Under the pieces are notes generated by a model. The model was not told the DNA's origin. It saw only the letters and a program-made list of their open reading frames with translations, and ran no database searches. The position numbers were made by a program, and so were the translations under genes. This document shows, piece after piece, positions 5,666 to 6,487 of a DNA stretch of 6,487 nt (position 1 is the first letter of the stretch; each line of letters opens with the position of its first letter). The DNA is from Actinomycetes bacterium (GTDB lineage: Bacteria; Actinomycetota; Actinomycetes; Propionibacteriales; Propionibacteriaceae), in the NCBI GenBank assembly GCA_023437345.1, contig JAEZGC010000034.1:1-6487 (forward strand), given 5' to 3'.

Positions 5666-6300
5666 CGGCTCTGCTCGCGCCGAAGCCGGATCGCGGCAGC
5701 TCCGGACGGCCGCAGCTGCGGCCGGTGGCCGCCCCGCGCCGCCAGATGCGCACCGCGGGGTTCATCGCGATGGTCGCCGCCGTCCTCGGCCTGGGCATGG
5801 TCGGCGTGCTGATCCTGACCACGATGCTGCAGGACCAGGCCTTCGACGTGCAGCGGCAGCAGTCGGTGGCGGCCGCGCTGGCCAATGAACTGTCCGACCT
5901 GGAGGCGCAGGTCGCCGACGCCCGCTCGATGCACAGCCTCGCGGTGGCCGCACAGAAGCTCGGCATGAAGCCGAACCCCTACCCGGTCCAGCTGCGGTTG
6001 CCCGACGGCAAGGTGATCGGCAAGCCGGCCACGGTGATGGGCGGCGAGGTGCCCAGCGTCCGCTACATCACCGAGCAGCAGGCGGAGAAGGAACTGCAGG
6101 CGCGGCACGCCGCCGAAGCCAAGCGAAAGGCCGAGGCGGCGGCGAAGAAGAAGGCCGAGGCGGAGGCGAAGCAGAAGGCCGAGGAGGAGGCTGCGGCGAA
6201 GAAGAAGGCAGCCGCCGACAAGAAGAAGGCAGCCGAGGACAAGAAGAAGGCGGACCAGCAGGACACCGCCAAGCCCAAGCAGCCGGGTGAGGGGCAATGA
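5662..6300 (+). CDS. ftsL: FtsL-like bitopic cell division protein with Lys/Ala/Glu-rich C-terminal tail
   Basis: A 212-residue protein. A basic N-terminus (residues 1-30) precedes one membrane segment at about 32-56. A heptad-like region (about 58-100, with DVQRQQSVAAALANELSDLEAQV) fits the FtsL/DivIC coiled coil. The following LAVAAQKLGMKPNPYPVQLRLPDGKVIGKP resembles the conserved end of actinobacterial FtsL-like proteins. FtsL joins the divisome with FtsB/FtsQ and helps activate FtsW/FtsI septal synthesis. It should be oriented N-inside, C-outside. Residues about 138-200 are a highly charged K/A/E-rich helix-former, unlike short FtsL proteins of other bacteria. The identification rests mainly on topology and the slot between rsmH and ftsI, since FtsL sequences diverge quickly. 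It starts with ATG overlapping the rsmH stop, and its own stop overlaps the next ATG, so translation is likely coupled both ways. Confidence 0.82.
   Translation: MTALLAPKPDRGSSGRPQLRPVAAPRRQMRTAGFIAMVAAVLGLGMVGVLILTTMLQDQAFDVQRQQSVAAALANELSDLEAQVADARSMHSLAVAAQKLGMKPNPYPVQLRLPDGKVIGKPATVMGGEVPSVRYITEQQAEKELQARHAAEAKRKAEAAAKKKAEAEAKQKAEEEAAAKKKAAADKKKAAEDKKKADQQDTAKPKQPGEGQ
6073..6261 (+). repeat. Degenerate purine-rich repeat encoding a K/A/E-rich tail
   Basis: Within the FtsL-like gene the coding strand becomes strongly purine-rich, built of imperfect copies of units such as GCGAAGAAGAAGGC and GACAAGAAGAAGGC (near 6142, 6196, 6217 and 6238). It encodes KKKAEAEAK- and DKKKA-like runs. Units are of variable length and spelling, so this is a degenerate low-complexity tract rather than a clean tandem array. 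The reading frame is preserved throughout. Confidence 0.65.
6289..6294 (+). promoter_or_regulatory. Ribosome binding site of the ftsI-position gene
   Basis: GAGGGG lies 2 nt before the ATG at 6297 (or GTGAGG at 6287-6292 with 4 nt). Spacing is tight, consistent with coupled re-initiation after ftsL. Confidence 0.5.
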
Positions 6301-6487
6301 GCCGCCCGCTCGACCGCTTCTTCTACGGCAAGCCGGCCAAGGAGGGCGCCAGGCAGGCGAAGGGCCAACGGACCGGTGCCGACCCGCGCGCTGCCGGACG
6401 GAAGGATCCCGGAGCCAGGCGCACGGCCCGACCGGCCGCAGCGACAGCCGGGCCCGCCGGTCGCCCGCGCAGCGCGCCGGCCGGTGC
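6297..6487 (+). CDS. ftsI: N-terminus of probable FtsI/PbpB, peptidoglycan transpeptidase (cut by window edge)
   Basis: Only the first 63 codons are present, starting MSRPLDRFFYGKPAKEG and continuing as a basic, Pro/Ala/Arg/Gly-rich stretch with no membrane segment yet. Actinobacterial FtsI (PBP3, PbpB) proteins typically begin with such a long, disordered, positively charged cytoplasmic tail before the single transmembrane helix. The position right after rsmH-ftsL is the standard place for ftsI in the dcw cluster. No penicillin-binding motif (SxxK, SxN, KTG) lies inside the window, so the identity rests on context and composition. The product would be the septal class B transpeptidase that crosslinks peptidoglycan at the division site. 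The ATG overlaps the ftsL stop by ATGA. Confidence 0.75.
   Translation, partial: MSRPLDRFFYGKPAKEGARQAKGQRTGADPRAAGRKDPGARRTARPAAATAGPAGRPRSAPAG

Noticed and set aside
5443..6368. Leucine-rich minus-strand frames opposite the FtsL-like gene
   Set aside because: They arise from the reverse complement of Lys/Ala/Glu codons and conflict with the coupled plus-strand genes.

Overview
The window looks like chromosome from a high-GC actinobacterium (Actinomycetota). The evidence is very GC-rich codon third positions, GTG starts, and the gene order mraZ-rsmH-ftsL-ftsI with a structured RNA between mraZ and rsmH that matches the actinobacterial mraW RNA motif. I cannot place it to genus. The layout is an ordinary, well-conserved cell division / cell wall (dcw) cluster head, with a divergent three-gene operon beside it.

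Left half, minus strand (1-3973), read right to left: a MoxR-family AAA+ ATPase (2999-3973), a membrane-anchored DUF58 protein (1758-2996) and a polytopic transglutaminase-domain protein of the TgpA type (1-1761, C-terminus cut by the window edge). The genes are packed with a 2-nt gap and a 4-nt GTGA overlap, so they form one operon. MoxR ATPases, DUF58 proteins and membrane transglutaminases commonly co-occur and are thought to work together in an envelope-associated process that is not well defined.

Centre (3974-4127): a 154-bp divergent intergenic region. It holds the mraZ promoter and four GTGG units starting exactly 10 bp apart (4072, 4082, 4092, 4102), the expected operator of the MraZ autoregulator. 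A promoter for the moxR operon must also lie here or very near it.

Right half, plus strand (4128-6487): mraZ (transcription factor, GTG start), a 146-nt untranslated spacer containing a GC palindrome and the mraW-motif RNA, rsmH/mraW (16S rRNA methyltransferase), a short bitopic FtsL-like division protein with a long Lys/Ala/Glu-rich tail, and the first 63 codons of the gene in the ftsI/pbpB position. rsmH/ftsL and ftsL/ftsI overlap by ATGA, so the translation of the division genes is probably coupled.

The parts most worth a second look are regulatory: the 10-bp-phased MraZ box, and the inter-cistronic RNA, where two strong, crossing stems suggest a possible two-state switch. I see no mobile element, CRISPR array, tRNA or rRNA, and no evidence of a wholly new system.
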